Of a stretch of 64,000 nucleotides of DNA, positions 46,568-56,052 are shown one piece after another (the stretch's first letter is position 1; the number at the start of each line of letters is the position of its first letter). A program made the translations under genes and the position numbers. The notes under the pieces are model-generated. The model had not been told where the DNA came from. It saw only the letters and a list, made by a program, of their open reading frames with translations, and made no database searches. The stretch covers positions 6,590,001 through 6,654,000 of the forward strand of contig NZ_CP011270.1 of assembly GCF_001610835.1 (NCBI RefSeq), read 5' to 3'. The stretch comes from Planctomyces sp. SH-PL14. GTDB taxonomy: Bacteria > Planctomycetota > Planctomycetia > Planctomycetales > Planctomycetaceae.

Positions 46568-46726
46568 GGCGGGGGGGAGGGAGGGACGAGGGTCTAGGGA
46601 CTAGAGACTAGGGAGTGAGGCCGAGCGGTGAAAGCGATCGGATGACCAGGGCTGCGTTGGATCGGCGAACTCCGATTCGCTGCCTTGGAGCGAAAATATC
46701 GGGCTCAGGCGGCGTCTCTCCACCCG

Positions 46727-47710
46727 TCATCCCAGCACGGACTTAACCGCCGCCACGACCGCTTCATGCAGGCCGCCGTTCGTCACGACGACACCGCGGT
46801 TCTCGCGCAGCTCGCGTCCCAGCGAGAAATCGAGCGGCCGGCCGTCGACGTCCGTGACCCGGCCGCCGGCTTCTTCGACGCAGATCACGCCGCCGGCGTG
46901 GTCCCAGATCTTCTCGCGGTAATCCGCCCGGGTCGGGAGGCGGAGATAGATGTCCGATTCCCCGCGGGCGACGGTGGCGTACTTGGCCTGACTGTCCATC
47001 CGGACCGGCGGAGCGGTGATCCCGAGCTTTGCGGCGATCAGGGCACTGGCATCCTGCGAGCTGTGGCCGGACTCGACCGATTCGCAGACCCGGGCCATGT
47101 CGGCGCGGGTCGTCGAACTCGTGCGGACCGCCTGCGGAGCGGCATCGGGCTGCGACAGCGGACGGAGCTGCGTCCCCTGTCCCCGGACCGCCGACATCAG
47201 GACCCCCTTGGCATTATCCCAGGCGTCCGCGGACGAGAGGTTGGGGCAGCCCAGCACCCCCAGCTCAATCCGGCCGTGGACGATGAGAGCCAGCGAGACC
47301 GCGTACTGCTCGCCCCGGAGGAACCCCTTGGTGCCGTCGATCGGGTCGAGCGTCCAGAACCGCCCGCTTCCCCCCTGTCCGTTGCCGCGGTCGATCCACT
47401 CGCAGAGATCGGCCTCGCTGGCGTCGATGCCGACTTTCGAAAGCTCGGACCGCAGGTCCCCCATATGGCGGGCGTTGTCCGGAGCCTTGAGGGCCTCGGC
47501 CTCCTCCTCGCCGACGATCTCATCGCCGGGGAAAGCGTCTCCCAGAATCCGGCAGATCGCCGCCTGGGACGCGAAGTCTGCGATCGTGACCGGGCTGCGG
47601 TCTTTCTTCTCGATCGACTCGCGGGTGATCCGGGACTGGACCGACTGGCAAACCCGGGCGGCCACGGCGACCGCCTTCAGGGCGACTTGGAGTTCAGCTT
47701 CGAAAGACAT
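46727..47710 (-). CDS. 3'(2'),5'-bisphosphate nucleotidase-like inositol-monophosphatase-family enzyme
   Basis: 327 residues. The family's metal sites are visible: EEEAEALK in the first loop, TLDPIDGTKGFLRGEQYAVS (the DPIDGT motif) and WDHAGGVICVEEAGGRVTDV near the C-terminus. The GTKGFLRGEQYAVSLALI run is typical of the HAL2/PAP-phosphatase branch, which removes the 3'-phosphate from 3'-phosphoadenosine 5'-phosphate left by sulfate activation. Its position downstream of cysK, on the same strand and 104 bp apart, supports a sulfur-assimilation role. Inositol monophosphatase is a less likely alternative. Confidence 0.85.
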   Translation of the reverse strand: MSFEAELQVALKAVAVAARVCQSVQSRITRESIEKKDRSPVTIADFASQAAICRILGDAFPGDEIVGEEEAEALKAPDNARHMGDLRSELSKVGIDASEADLCEWIDRGNGQGGSGRFWTLDPIDGTKGFLRGEQYAVSLALIVHGRIELGVLGCPNLSSADAWDNAKGVLMSAVRGQGTQLRPLSQPDAAPQAVRTSSTTRADMARVCESVESGHSSQDASALIAAKLGITAPPVRMDSQAKYATVARGESDIYLRLPTRADYREKIWDHAGGVICVEEAGGRVTDVDGRPLDFSLGRELRENRGVVVTNGGLHEAVVAAVKSVLG

Positions 47711-47728
47711 CAGCAGAGAGATCAGGGT

Positions 47729-47815
47729 TTTCAGTTGTCCGTCATCGGTTTTCAGTCAGAGTGCTCGCGACGTGCCGCGCCTCTGACTGAAAACTAACAA
47801 CTGACGACTGATGAC
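47729..47815. repeat. Inverted repeat of CAGTTGTC/TTTTCAGTC words
   Basis: Left arm about 47729-47762 and right arm about 47781-47815 share a perfect inner stem (GTTTTCAGTCAGAG with CTCTGACTGAAAAC) and weaker outer pairing. It lies between the cysK stop and the nucleotidase gene and may act as a processing or termination hairpin. Confidence 0.6.
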
Positions 47816-48747
47816 TAGCTTCTGGTAAAATCGAACATCGGCGTCGAGAGGTAGCGTTCGCCGGAGTCGGGCAGGACGACGACGATCGTCTTCCCTTCGT
47901 TCTCAGGACGGGCAGCAACCTTGACGGCGGCGGCCATCGCGGCGCCGCAGCTGATCCCCGCCAGGATCCCCTCTTCGCGAGCCAACCGGGGAGCCATTTC
48001 GAGCGACTCCTCGTCTGTGACCTGGATCACCTCGTCGATCAGCTTCATGTCGAGGATCTTCGGGATGAAGCCGGCGCCCAATCCCTGAATCTTGTGTTTC
48101 CCTCGCTGACCACCGGAAAGGACCGGGCTGCCGGACGGTTCGACGGCGATCGACTGGATCTTCTTGCCGCGGACTTCCTTGAAGTACCGCGAGACGCCGG
48201 TGATCGTTCCGCCGGTGCCGACCCCCGCCACAAAGATGTCGACGTTGCCGTTCGTGTCGTCCCAGATCTCAGGGCCGGTCGTGACGACGTGGATCGCCGG
48301 GTTGGCGGGGTTCTCGAACTGCTGGGGGATGAAGTAGCTGGGATCCTTGGCGATCTCTTCCGCTTTGGCGATCGCGCCCGGCATCCCCTCGGCCCCGGGG
48401 GTCAGGACGAGCGTGGCACCGAACGCCTTGAGGAGCATCCGCCGCTCGATCGACATCGTGTCCGGCATCGTGAGCGTCAGGGGGTATCCCTTGGCGGCAC
48501 AGACGTAGGCCAGGGCGATTCCGGTGTTGCCGCTGGTCGGCTCGACAACCTGCATTCCCGGCTTGAGTTTGCCCGACTTCTCGGCGTCCCAGATCATCGC
48601 CGCGCCGATGCGGCACTTGACGCTGTAGGCGGGGTTGCGGCCTTCGATCTTGGCCAGGACGGTCGCCTTGAGTCCCTTGGTCAGGCGGTTGATTTTGACG
48701 AGCGGGGTTTTGCCGATCGACTCGGCGTTGTCCTGGTAGACGGGCAT
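47815..48747 (-). CDS. cysK: Cysteine synthase (O-acetylserine sulfhydrylase)
   Basis: 310 residues from the ATG at 48747, with CGGAG 8 bases upstream; the frame is open far upstream but that part is not conserved. PLP fold-type II enzyme that makes cysteine from O-acetylserine and sulfide. The PLP lysine lies in [20 protein letters not shown], the substrate loop is [20 protein letters not shown], and the phosphate-binding loop is [16 protein letters not shown]. The C-terminal [20 protein letters not shown] is standard. Upstream is trpD and downstream the PAP-phosphatase-like gene, all on the same strand. Confidence 0.94.
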   Translation of the reverse strand: MPVYQDNAESIGKTPLVKINRLTKGLKATVLAKIEGRNPAYSVKCRIGAAMIWDAEKSGKLKPGMQVVEPTSGNTGIALAYVCAAKGYPLTLTMPDTMSIERRMLLKAFGATLVLTPGAEGMPGAIAKAEEIAKDPSYFIPQQFENPANPAIHVVTTGPEIWDDTNGNVDIFVAGVGTGGTITGVSRYFKEVRGKKIQSIAVEPSGSPVLSGGQRGKHKIQGLGAGFIPKILDMKLIDEVIQVTDEESLEMAPRLAREEGILAGISCGAAMAAAVKVAARPENEGKTIVVVLPDSGERYLSTPMFDFTRS

Positions 48748-48880
48748 GCTGCGACTCCGTTCGGGGTTTCGTGGTGCGGGTTCGATTATGGAGGGAAGTT
48801 CCGATTGGAACAATCCCTCTGAGGCCGGGAAGCGACTCCCGTCTCGAAACCGAACTCTCCGCAGGAAACGGGTTTCCGGC

Positions 48881-49921
48881 TCACGTTCCCTGGGGGCGCG
48901 AGGCGGACTGCGTCCACCGCGCGAGTCGCTCCAGGAACGCCGCTCCCCGGCCGGAATCGAGGGTCTCGGCCGCGGTCCGGACCCCCTCTTGAAGCGACGC
49001 CGCGCGGCCCGAGACAAGCAGGGCGGCAGCGGTGTTGGCCAGGACCATGTTGCGGGCCGGTCCCTGAACGCCCGAGAGGATGCCGCGGATCGTCTGGGCA
49101 CTGGAGTCGGCGCCGGTGATCCGCAGGTCTTCCACGCGGCATTCGGGGAGTCCGAAGTCGGCGGCGGTCCAGATCCGCTCCTCGATCTCGCCCCCCCGGA
49201 CCTCAAAGACCCGCGTCGTCCCCCACAGGGCGACTTCGTCGAGCTGATCGTTCCCGCAGACGACGAGCGTGCGGTTCGTCCCCAGGCGCCGGGCTGCATC
49301 GGCCATCAGGGCGGCGGTGGCGGTCCGGTTCGTGCCGATGAGCTGGAACTCCGCTCTAGCCGGGTTCGTCAGCGGGCCGAGGAGGTTGAAGATCGTCCGG
49401 AATCCGAGCATCGCCCGGACCGGGCCGACGTGCCGCATCGCCGTGTGAAGCGTCCGGGCGAAGCAGAACCCGAGTCCCGTTTCATCGAGGCACCGGCCGA
49501 CTTCGTCCGGCGTCAGGTTCAAATTCAGTCCGAGCGACTCCAGGACGTCCGCCGAGCCGCTCGTGCTGGTCGCGCTACGGTTCCCGTGCTTCGCGACCGG
49601 CACCCCGCTCGCCGCGGCGACGATTGCCGTCGCGGTACTGATGTTGAAGGTGTTCAGCCGGTCCCCGCCGGTGCCGCAGGTGTCGAGGAGTCCCGTCCGC
49701 CGGGTGGGGATCGTCGAGGCCCGTTGCCGCATGGCCCGCGCGGCTCCGGCCAGCAGCTCTCCGGTTTCGCCCGCGATGGCGAGCCCCGTCAACAGGGCCG
49801 CGGTCTCCGCCTCATGGGCGCGGCCGTCCATCAGCGCGCCGATGGCCGACTCGACCTGGAACTCGTCGGGAGCCTCGTGGCGGATCAGGGTTTCGAGGAG
49901 AGAGGAGAGCTCAGGAATCAT
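48881..49921 (-). CDS. trpD: Anthranilate phosphoribosyltransferase
   Basis: 346 residues, the normal length. It transfers phosphoribose to anthranilate, the second step of tryptophan synthesis. Signature segments: [20 protein letters not shown] (PRPP site), [40 protein letters not shown], and [20 protein letters not shown] at the N-terminus. No other trp gene is nearby, so the pathway is scattered. It precedes cysK on the same strand with a 133-bp gap. Confidence 0.96.
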   Translation of the reverse strand: MIPELSSLLETLIRHEAPDEFQVESAIGALMDGRAHEAETAALLTGLAIAGETGELLAGAARAMRQRASTIPTRRTGLLDTCGTGGDRLNTFNISTATAIVAAASGVPVAKHGNRSATSTSGSADVLESLGLNLNLTPDEVGRCLDETGLGFCFARTLHTAMRHVGPVRAMLGFRTIFNLLGPLTNPARAEFQLIGTNRTATAALMADAARRLGTNRTLVVCGNDQLDEVALWGTTRVFEVRGGEIEERIWTAADFGLPECRVEDLRITGADSSAQTIRGILSGVQGPARNMVLANTAAALLVSGRAASLQEGVRTAAETLDSGRGAAFLERLARWTQSASRPQGT

Positions 49922-49987
49922 CGAAGCATCGTAAAGACTGAGTCGAGAAGTCTCGACGGTCCGAACCGGATCGTCGCCTCCAGTTGC

Positions 49988-50851
49988 TCAAGGGACTTCT
50001 TCTCGGACTGGCCAGAAATCCTTCCAGTTCGTCGGCTCCCGCTCAAACGCCACGATCCTCCCGAGTGCGTCGGTCGTGACCTGATCGGTGATGGTCCCTT
50101 CCGGGGACCGAAACGTCCGTTTCACCAGTTCGCCATTCTTGTATTCGAAGTCGATCTGAACTCTGCCGTAGTCATGCTGGGTGTCCCGTGTGTTCCAGAT
50201 CGATCCGTCCGCCACCCAGGAGTTGCCATGGCTCGACATGCGTCCCTGGGGCAGTGGTACCGACTCCCATTCCCGGTACAGAACCTCGTCTTTGATCAGA
50301 AACTGATCGGACGTTTCCCAATTGCCAAGGAGATCCTTCGATGTCTTCTCCGGGGTGCGGCAGGCCGTCCTGCCGCTATCGCCCGTCATCAGAATCACGG
50401 AGTCATATCCCTCCTGAGGTTTCTCGGCGAGGAGAACCCAGTGCGATGGAGAACCTTGCAGTCGAGGCGGATTGAGATACTCGAAATCGGACTGTTCCAG
50501 GCGCCCTTGAGTGTGATCCCACCGAGCCTCCGCACGCGGTTGCCTTCTGGGATAGCCGTCGAAGACGGATGCCGGCAGTTCTGCCGACAGTCTGTAGAGT
50601 GCGTACTCTGCTCCGCGCGGGTCGTAGGGAAACGCCCCATGTTTCGCTTCGTATGTCGCCAGCGCAATGACGATCTGCCGCATGTTCCGGTAAACCTGCG
50701 GAATTGGCCGGCTCCCGACTTGCTGCACGGCGGGGAGCAGCATCGCGACCAGAAGGACGAGGACGAGAAAACCTGTTGCCACGTACCAGGCTGAGCTCAC
50801 ATTCCGGCCTGTCGGCGTCTCGTTCGGCGATTTGACGTCCTCAAGGGGCAT
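49988..50851 (-). CDS. DUF1559-like pseudopilin-type protein
   Basis: 287 residues. A single N-terminal membrane helix (SSAWYVATGFLVLVLLVAML) runs into LPAVQQVGSRPIPQVYRNMR, a diverged version of the planctomycete DUF1559 start (LLPAVQQAREAARR). The usual prepilin-peptidase motif is not evident, so it may be a degenerate or non-processed member. The rest is a soluble domain of unknown fold (VRIEDFEYLNPP is not conserved; DSVILMTGDSGRTACRTPEK is visible). It starts 18 bp after the stop of the SGNH hydrolase gene, so the two are probably one operon. Probably anchored in the inner membrane. Confidence 0.65.
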   Translation of the reverse strand: MPLEDVKSPNETPTGRNVSSAWYVATGFLVLVLLVAMLLPAVQQVGSRPIPQVYRNMRQIVIALATYEAKHGAFPYDPRGAEYALYRLSAELPASVFDGYPRRQPRAEARWDHTQGRLEQSDFEYLNPPRLQGSPSHWVLLAEKPQEGYDSVILMTGDSGRTACRTPEKTSKDLLGNWETSDQFLIKDEVLYREWESVPLPQGRMSSHGNSWVADGSIWNTRDTQHDYGRVQIDFEYKNGELVKRTFRSPEGTITDQVTTDALGRIVAFEREPTNWKDFWPVREEVP

Positions 50852-50869
50852 GAACCAGACCCTGATGTG

Positions 50870-51823
50870 CTACGGCGTGCCGTCGATCTTCTTGAGAAGC
50901 TCCGCCGCTTTGCCCTGCGCCGTGTCGAGCGGTTCGCCCTTTGGCATGTCGGGACGTTTGTGGCCGACGTGGACGAGCCAGGCGTTGTGGAGGAGCGTCT
51001 GGCGCTGCGAATGAAGATTGAGCCGTTCGCCGGTCGGGAGCGGACCGGGGTCAGTGGGCTGGAGATGCCAGGCGGACCAGAGCGTGCGGGCGATGACCTC
51101 GTGGCCGTCCGTGTTGAAGTGGATCCCGTCTCCGGCGAGGTGGTACTTCGCGTCTGCGGCTTGCTTGCGCTTCAGAAAGTCGAGCAGCGGCGTGCGGATG
51201 TCGACAACCATGTCGACGTCCTTGTCCATTTTCAGGACCGCCGCCGAGAACTCGGCCAGGGCGTCGTCGTACTTCTCGTAGGGGGCGAACCAGGCGTATT
51301 CCTTCTCGCCAGCCGGCCGGAGTTTTCCGCCGGGCCGGAGGGCGTCCGCTTCGAAGGGCGGGGGAGTGAGGAAGCAGATCCGGGCTCCGATCGCCCGGGA
51401 CTTGTCGGCGATGATCTTCATCCCCTTCTTGTAGGCATCCAGGCGTTCCGGCGACGGCGGGTAGTAGATGCCGTCGTTCATCCCGTAGCAGGCGATGACG
51501 ACCTGGGGCTTCACTTTTTCCAGGGCCCGGTCGAGGCGCTCGTGGACGGTGGGGCGGGGGAAGGGGTGAGCTGGTTCGGAGAGGCCGCTTGAGGTTTCGC
51601 TGGGGAGGCCGAGGTTGAGGAGTTCGTAGGTCTCGGTCGGGTGATGTTTCGTCAGCCAGGCTTCGAGGTAGACGATGTAGTGTCCGGCGTTGGTGTTGGA
51701 GTCGCCGAGGAACAGGACGCGTTCGCCGGGGCGGAGGAATGGCTTGTCGTCGGCGGGGGCGGTTGTGCCGAGGCCGGTCAGGAGGAGGAGGGCGATGACG
51801 AGGAGTCGGCAGGCGAGCGGCAT
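50870..51823 (-). CDS. Exported SGNH/GDSL hydrolase
   Basis: 317 residues from the ATG at 51823; the frame is open further upstream but that DNA leads into repeat R5. Signal peptide ACRLLVIALLLLTGLGTTAP. SGNH motifs: GERVLFLGDSNTNAGHYIVY with the nucleophilic Ser, a block II Gly in ELLNLGLPSETSSG, QVVIACYGMNDGIYYPP (block III, N as in GxN), and AGDGIHFNTDGHEVIAR with the Asp/His pair. A long C-terminal tail (HNAWLVHVGHKRPDMPKG) is common in planctomycete members. Probably a periplasmic esterase; substrate unknown. Confidence 0.87.
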   Translation of the reverse strand: MPLACRLLVIALLLLTGLGTTAPADDKPFLRPGERVLFLGDSNTNAGHYIVYLEAWLTKHHPTETYELLNLGLPSETSSGLSEPAHPFPRPTVHERLDRALEKVKPQVVIACYGMNDGIYYPPSPERLDAYKKGMKIIADKSRAIGARICFLTPPPFEADALRPGGKLRPAGEKEYAWFAPYEKYDDALAEFSAAVLKMDKDVDMVVDIRTPLLDFLKRKQAADAKYHLAGDGIHFNTDGHEVIARTLWSAWHLQPTDPGPLPTGERLNLHSQRQTLLHNAWLVHVGHKRPDMPKGEPLDTAQGKAAELLKKIDGTP

Positions 51824-51908
51824 GGCGGTTCGTCCAGAGTGGGGAGTCTTCAGATCGTCGTGACCGTCGGCGGGGAATTCAATCCGTGAGGCACTCTTCG
51901 AACGCGCA

Positions 51909-52226
51909 CTCGCCGGCGCAGCGTTCATAGCTCAAACCCAATGTGCGACGGCCGCCGGGGTCAAGGGGGTCTCACCCCCTTGCCGCCGGAGGCATTCCTG
52001 TGAGGAACCGTTGTAAGCAACGGGCGTCCCCTTTGTGGGACCAGCGTTGAGGACTCCCCCACACGCAACCGCTCGCTTTGCAATCTCCGCGGAGTAGTGA
52101 GGGGGCATCCGGCACGGTGTCCGCGCCTGGACATGTGCTCCTTCAGATATCTCTCGACGGCCAGGCCTCCGGCGGGCAAAGGGGCGTTGCCCCTCTGCAC
52201 TCCCCACCAGGGGGACCCTGGACCCG
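51909..52226 (+). repeat. Dispersed ~320-bp intergenic repeat, copy R5 (forward orientation)
   Basis: Near-full copy from TCGCCGGCGCAGCGTTCATA to GACCCTGGACCCG. Both hairpins (CAAGGGGGTCTCACCCCCTTG; GGCAAAGGGGCGTTGCCCC) and the centre (CGTTGTAAGCAACGGGCGTC) match R3. It occupies the gap between the SGNH gene start and the hflX terminator. Confidence 0.88.
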
Positions 52227-52230
52227 ATAG

Positions 52231-52264
52231 AAAAAGAAAAGGACGGCTTGTGGGGCCGTCCTTT
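52231..52264 (-). terminator. Rho-independent terminator of hflX
   Basis: Read on the minus strand: AAAGGACGGC, 7-base loop, GCCGTCCTTT, then a T-rich tail (TTCTTTTTC). It begins 28 bases after the hflX stop. Confidence 0.9.
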
Positions 52265-52291
52265 GAGAGTGCTGGTTGGAGGCCGGCGAGC

Positions 52292-53614
52292 TCACTCCTC
52301 ATTCGCCTTGCCGTTGAGAACCGTTCCATCGAGCGGAATCACCACGCCCCCCTCCTGCTCCACCGCCCACGTAAACCGCCGCGGCAGCCGGCATTCGTAA
52401 GCGACCTGATTCTCATCATACTCCGTCTTGAGAAGCTCCGAATGCTGCTGCAGATACCGCAGCAGCCGGCCATTCCCAGCCGACCCCTCCACCCGGGCCT
52501 TCATGAACCCGTCGCTCAAGCGGTCGGCCACCGCCCGCCCCAACTCCGCGATCCCCGTCCCCTCCACCGCACTGACCGAGATCGCCTCCGGATATCGCGA
52601 CTGGAGAACATCCAGGAACGAGCGGTCCTCCACTGCGTCGGTCTTGTTCAGAACGAGCAGCGGGTGATGGTCCTCCACCCCCAGCTCCCCCAGAACCTCT
52701 TGCACCGTCGTGATCTGGAGCTGCGCCTCCGGATGGCTGGCATCCACGACATGCAGCAGCAGATCGGCGTGCCGGGCCTCCTCCAGCGTCGACCGGAACG
52801 AGGCGACGAGATGGTGGGGCAGGTTCCGGATGAATCCGACGGTGTCGCTCAGCAGCACGTCCCCCCAGTGGGGAATCGTCCACGAGCGGGTCCGCGTGTC
52901 GAGCGTGGCGAACAGCTGGTTGGCGATATAGACGTCCGCCCCGGTCAAAGCCCGCATCAGCGTGCTCTTGCCGGCGTTCGTATAGCCAACGAGCGAGACC
53001 GTCATCTTCTCCTTGCGGCCCGCGACTTCCCGCTCGCGGCGCTTCTCGACCTCGGCCAGCTTCCGCTTGAGGTCGGTGATCCGCTTGTCGATGAGCCGGC
53101 GGTCGGTTTCGAGCTGCTTTTCACCAGGACCGCGTCCGCCGACGATACCGCCGGCGATACGCTCAAGGTGGGTCCACATCCGCGTCAGGCGGGACCGCAT
53201 ATAAAGGAGCTGTGCGAGTTCGACCTGCAGCCGGGACTCGTGCGTCCGGGCATGCGTGGCGAAGATGTCGAGGATCACCTCGCTCCGGTCGACCACCTGC
53301 GTCTTCGTCAGCTCCTCGACCGCCTTGGCCTGTGATGGCGAAAGGCTGTTGTCGAAGGCGATCAGGTTCGCGTCGGTGGCGTGGATCAGCTCCCGGAGCT
53401 CATCGATTTTGCCGCTGCCGATATAGGTCCCGATGTCGGGTTTGTCCCGCATCTGGACGACCGAGCCGACGACCTCCGCTCCGGCCGTTTCCACCAGCCC
53501 CTGCATTTCTTCCAGGGCCTTGTCCTTCCCGCGCTGTTCGCGAGGGTCGACGACGGCCACAAGAATCGCCCGCTGGGCGTGAACTTTCAGTTTGTCGCGA
53601 GTCGGCTCACCCAA
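52292..53614 (-). CDS. hflX: Ribosome-associated GTPase HflX
   Basis: 440 residues from a TTG start that has AGGAG about 10 bases upstream; the frame is open further upstream but is not HflX-like there. HflX splits stalled ribosomes after stress. N-terminal HflX domain (GTYIGSGKIDELRELIHATD; DRSEVILDIFATHARTHESR; LQVELAQLLYMRSRLTRMW), the glycine-rich GGIVGGRGPGEKQLETDRR, then the G domain: G1 VGYTNAGKSTL, G3 SDTVGFIRNLPHHLVASF, G4 LNKTD. Monocistronic by the terminator just downstream. Confidence 0.94.
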   Translation of the reverse strand: MGEPTRDKLKVHAQRAILVAVVDPREQRGKDKALEEMQGLVETAGAEVVGSVVQMRDKPDIGTYIGSGKIDELRELIHATDANLIAFDNSLSPSQAKAVEELTKTQVVDRSEVILDIFATHARTHESRLQVELAQLLYMRSRLTRMWTHLERIAGGIVGGRGPGEKQLETDRRLIDKRITDLKRKLAEVEKRREREVAGRKEKMTVSLVGYTNAGKSTLMRALTGADVYIANQLFATLDTRTRSWTIPHWGDVLLSDTVGFIRNLPHHLVASFRSTLEEARHADLLLHVVDASHPEAQLQITTVQEVLGELGVEDHHPLLVLNKTDAVEDRSFLDVLQSRYPEAISVSAVEGTGIAELGRAVADRLSDGFMKARVEGSAGNGRLLRYLQQHSELLKTEYDENQVAYECRLPRRFTWAVEQEGGVVIPLDGTVLNGKANEE

Positions 53615-53822
53615 GTGTTTTTCGTCTCCTGAGGACTGCGTCCGTGGAACTCGGTCCCGTTGAATCGGCTTTCCGGCCGCTGGACGCGACCCGCCGAATT
53701 CTACGCAACGCGCCGGCCCGTTCCCAACACCAGCTCGGAATCCGGGAAAATCCTGGCCCTCGCCGGACACGCGGAATTCCCAGGGGTTCACGGGAAACTC
53801 GGCGGGAGTTCACGCGGCCGTC

Positions 53823-54281
53823 TCAGCTCCCCGATTCCGGGGGCCGGTCGTCGGCGCATTCCGAACGCCGATGCGCAGCCAGCAGAAACGAAGCGGCCGC
53901 TCCGGTGAACACCGAATAGTCGAGCGGCGGCTTCACGCCCAGCGCGGCGATCATCGTCACGCCGAAGATCGACAGCAGCACCCCCGAGGCCGCCGCAAAC
54001 CAGCCGAGCCGCCATCCGACGAGCAGTCCCACCGCCAGAATCCCCTCGGCAATCGTCGCGGTCCAGGCCAGGGCGGGCTGCACCGCAGCGGGCGCGTACC
54101 TGTTGAGGAGCGACGCATACTCCAGGAACGGCTGCCAGGCCCCCCAGGCGACGCCGGGGGTTCCCGGCGGTCCCCAGAACCCGAACCGGTCGGCGACGGC
54201 GGAGAGATACGTGGTGGCCAGGGCAATCCGCAGGAACCACTCCGCCCCGGTCAGGGCCCAGTCGCGACGTTTCGAAGTCAT
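53823..54281 (-). CDS. DoxX-like membrane protein
   Basis: 152 residues with four likely membrane helices (WFLRIALATTYLSAVADRFG; ALAWTATIAEGILAVGLLVG; GWFAAASGVLLSIFGVTMIA; FTGAAASFLLAAHRR). The layout and the RFGFWGPPG/EYASLLNRYAP loop resemble DoxX/MauE-like proteins, small inner-membrane proteins of uncertain function often linked to quinone or thiol redox. The cupin gene lies upstream on the same strand, about 100 bp away. Confidence 0.7.
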   Translation of the reverse strand: MTSKRRDWALTGAEWFLRIALATTYLSAVADRFGFWGPPGTPGVAWGAWQPFLEYASLLNRYAPAAVQPALAWTATIAEGILAVGLLVGWRLGWFAAASGVLLSIFGVTMIAALGVKPPLDYSVFTGAAASFLLAAHRRSECADDRPPESGS

Positions 54282-54380
54282 GGCGGATTGCTCGATCGGG
54301 ATCAGAGGAACAGGAGGGGCCGCCGCACGGGTGCTGTCGGTGTCGGCCGCGGGATCGCCTCCCGGGATGCTCAGCGGGGC

Positions 54381-54803
54381 CTACTTGTCCGCCTCGGGGA
54401 TGGCGAGCTGCTTGGCATCGCGGGGATGCAGGACGACGGCCAGGACCCGCGTCGTTCCCGTCTCCGCCGGGTTCTTTGACACCCGGTGCAGGCAGCCGGT
54501 CGGCTCGTAGAACGTCTCGCCCGCCTTGAAGATCTTCGTCGGCTGGTCGTCGATCCCGAGTTCGTAAGTCCCCTCCAGCACATAGCCGAAGACCGGTCCC
54601 GGATGCCGGTGCGGTTTCCCCGCGACTCCCGGGCCGAGCGTCACCTCGACCACGCTGGTGTTCGTCTCGTGTCCGTCGAGCTTTTCCGTGATCTCCTGCA
54701 TGGAGATCAGCCGGACCTTGTCGGCCCCGTCCTTCGGCAAGGCGCACATGCCGGCGATTCCAAATGAAACGCCTAGCGTCAGAGCGATGATCGTGCGAGC
54801 CAT
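54381..54803 (-). CDS. Exported cupin-domain protein
   Basis: 140 residues from the ATG at 54803, with GAGAGG 6 bases upstream. A hydrophobic signal (RTIIALTLGVSFGIAGM) leads to a single cupin fold: VVEVTLGPGVAGKPHRHPGP (first metal motif with HRH), VFGYVLEGTYELGIDD, and GETFYEPTGCLHRVSKN (second motif). Probably a periplasmic metal-binding cupin; the reaction is unknown. It is divergent from the methyltransferase gene and may be co-transcribed with the DoxX-like gene. Confidence 0.83.
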   Translation of the reverse strand: MARTIIALTLGVSFGIAGMCALPKDGADKVRLISMQEITEKLDGHETNTSVVEVTLGPGVAGKPHRHPGPVFGYVLEGTYELGIDDQPTKIFKAGETFYEPTGCLHRVSKNPAETGTTRVLAVVLHPRDAKQLAIPEADK

Positions 54804-55063
54804 GGCTTTCCTCTCAATCTGAAGTCCTGTTTCCGGGCCGACGATCGGCCAATTCACCAAGAGGACTCCCGGGTGAGCGAATTTGTGACAGAGGGGGCGG
54901 GAATTGCGGAGAGATCGAGCTCCACGATTCAAAGAAGGCAGGTCCCGTTGCCCGGGCCCGCTCTCCGAGCAACTGTGGGAGATCGGCCGTCCTCTCTACC
55001 TTCGGCCTTCCGCCTTAAGCCTCCAGCCTCTCCCAATCGGACACTCGCCGCTACGCTGTCCGC

Positions 55064-55864
55064 ATGTCCCACCTCGAACAGAACCGCCACGCCTGGAACT
55101 ACCTGGCCGAGTCGAAAAGCCAGTTCGCCCACACCGCCACGGACGAGGAGTGCGCCCACCCGCTCGTCCCGCTCGACGGCCGGGGCTGGCTCCCCGGCAG
55201 CGTCCAGGGGCTCAACGTCCTCTGCCTGGCGGCGGCCGGCGGCTGGCAGTCGGTCCTTTATGCGTGCGCCGGGGCGAACGTCACGGTCGTCGACCTCAGC
55301 CCCTCGATGCTGGCCCTCGACCGGCAGGAGGCCGACCGCCGCGGACTTTCGATGACGATCCTTGAAGGGAGCATGGACAACCTCTCGATGCTCGAAGACG
55401 CCAGCTTCGACATCGTCCACCAGCCGGTCAGCACCTGCTACATCCCGCGGCTCCAGGACGTCTACAACGAGATCGCCCGCGTCCTCCGGGACAAGGGCCT
55501 CTACATCAGCCAGCACAAGACCCCCACGTGTCTGCAGGTGGTCGACCGGGATCGGCATGACCGGTACGTCATCGGGATTCCGTACTACATCGGCGACGAC
55601 CCGCTTCCGCCGGTCGGGGACACGTCGTACCGGGAGCCGGGGGCGACGGAGTACCTCCATCGCTGGGAAGAACTCGTCGGCGGGCTGTGCCGGGCGGGCT
55701 TCGTGATCGAGGACCTTACCGAGCCGAAACGGGGCGATCCGGCGGCAAAACCGGGGAACTTCCGTCATCGCGGCATGTACGTCGCCCCGTATTTAAGGAT
55801 CAAAGCCCGGCGAATGCGGGAAAAGACCGCGATTCCCGGCACGAAGCCGATCTGGCTGCCGTAG
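55064..55864 (+). CDS. Class I SAM-dependent methyltransferase
   Basis: 266 residues. A Rossmann-type methyltransferase: motif I LNVLCLAAAGGWQSVLYACA, the acidic end of strand 2 VTVVDLSPSMLALDRQEADR, motif for strand 4 DASFDIVHQPVSTCYIPRLQ, and VYNEIARVLRDKGLYISQHK. The C-terminal half (GIPYYIGDDPLPPVGDTSYR) may hold the substrate site. Related planctomycete and cyanobacterial proteins are annotated only as methyltransferase. Substrate unknown. Cytoplasmic. The 260-bp gap to the divergent cupin gene shows no further structure. Confidence 0.87.
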   Translation: MSHLEQNRHAWNYLAESKSQFAHTATDEECAHPLVPLDGRGWLPGSVQGLNVLCLAAAGGWQSVLYACAGANVTVVDLSPSMLALDRQEADRRGLSMTILEGSMDNLSMLEDASFDIVHQPVSTCYIPRLQDVYNEIARVLRDKGLYISQHKTPTCLQVVDRDRHDRYVIGIPYYIGDDPLPPVGDTSYREPGATEYLHRWEELVGGLCRAGFVIEDLTEPKRGDPAAKPGNFRHRGMYVAPYLRIKARRMREKTAIPGTKPIWLP

Positions 55865-56052
55865 GGACGGACGCGGCGAGGCGGATCGGCCAAATTGCCT
55901 CGCGGCATTCGTGACCGGCGCCGCTTTCGCCCGTAGAATTCAACCGGCCTCCTGTCTGGAGTATGGTTCCGGTGCCCCGGAGCCGGGATCGGCTCGGGCG
56001 CAGTGGAATCAACTCTCCCGTTCCCACCGATCAGGTCAGGAGGAGAGTGGTC

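Noticed and set aside
45464-46597. 377-residue open frame running from repeat R4 across mqnD on the opposite strand
   Set aside because: Its first part is repeat DNA and the rest is antisense to mqnD.
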